The position numbers were made by a program, and so were the translations under genes. A stretch of DNA of 64,000 nt. Origin: Chitinophagales bacterium (lineage in GTDB: Bacteria; Bacteroidota; Bacteroidia; Chitinophagales; CAIOSU01). Numbering within the stretch: the first letter of the stretch is position 1; each line of letters opens with the position of its first letter. Of this stretch, positions 63,975-64,000 are shown one piece after another. The stretch is taken from the NCBI GenBank assembly GCA_026003335.1, contig BPHB01000001.1:1572591-1636590 (forward strand), written 5' to 3'. The notes beneath the pieces are model-generated. The model saw only the letters and a list, made by a program, of their open reading frames with translations. It was not told the origin of the DNA and ran no database searches.

Positions 63975-64000
63975 TGATATCTTATTAGAAATCAAATAGT

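Overview
The window looks like a chromosomal piece of a Bacteroidota bacterium, Chitinophagia/Sphingobacteriia-like at a guess; no rRNA or other phylogenetic marker allows finer placement. The evidence is: three secreted proteins with type IX secretion (T9SS) C-terminal sorting domains, a PorP/SprF-family protein, a batBCDE gene string, ATP synthase genes in the order atpB-E-F-H-A-G (no atpD/atpC alongside), a DUF4248-like regulator, and several matches to the Bacteroidota -7 promoter element TAnnTTTG. No tRNA, rRNA, CRISPR array or complete insertion sequence was seen.

Layout. 1-2.4 kb: a cut-off GT4 glycosyltransferase translationally coupled to an asparagine synthase (surface polysaccharide type). 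2.5-7.6 kb: a PorP/SprF-like protein and two T9SS cargo proteins, one with two tail-fibre S74 chaperone modules. 7.6-8.8 kb: a gene-poor patch with 30-bp-phased iterons, several short hairpins, and a small DUF4248-like HTH gene headed by a perfect 20-bp palindrome and a G10 tract. 8.8-16.5 kb: O-antigen ligase/TPR protein, small coiled-coil membrane protein, HemW, an orphan PurD-like ATP-grasp protein, an S9 peptidase and a cyclase-family hydrolase. 16.5-22.1 kb: a giant PKD-repeat T9SS protein. 22.3-33.6 kb: a plus-strand polysaccharide cluster (Wzm/Wzt ABC exporter, two methyltransferases, three GT2, a Gfo/Idh/MocA oxidoreductase, an SDR, GT14 and GT61), several genes of which have their own TAnnTTTG element. 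33.6-36.4 kb: a fused 2-oxoacid dehydrogenase E1 and a membrane J-protein.

36.6-49.2 kb is a heavy-metal island, all on the minus strand. A long copper/silver-type run (HYC_CC_PP protein, CusA, TolC, CusB with a C-terminal HMA domain, CopB-type P-ATPase, an unlisted 46-residue membrane protein, HMA chaperone, DUF2231 protein, metal-binding lipoprotein) is followed by a separate ArsR-merTP-GDCCVxC operon that has its own promoter and operator but no merA. The RND proteins and P-ATPase would export metal across both membranes, with the HMA, HMBD and His-rich proteins as carriers. The gap between tolC and cusB holds overlapping long inverted repeats that look like a structured leader RNA.

49.3-64 kb is mostly housekeeping: a DUF4105 protein, an MsbA-like ABC exporter, RbfA, a LolC/E-like permease, batB-batC-batD-batE (no batA), and atpG-A-H-F-E-B. 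The best candidates for something undescribed are the tolC-cusB leader structure, the 46-residue protein coupled to the copper ATPase, and the palindrome plus G10 arrangement at the DUF4248-like gene.
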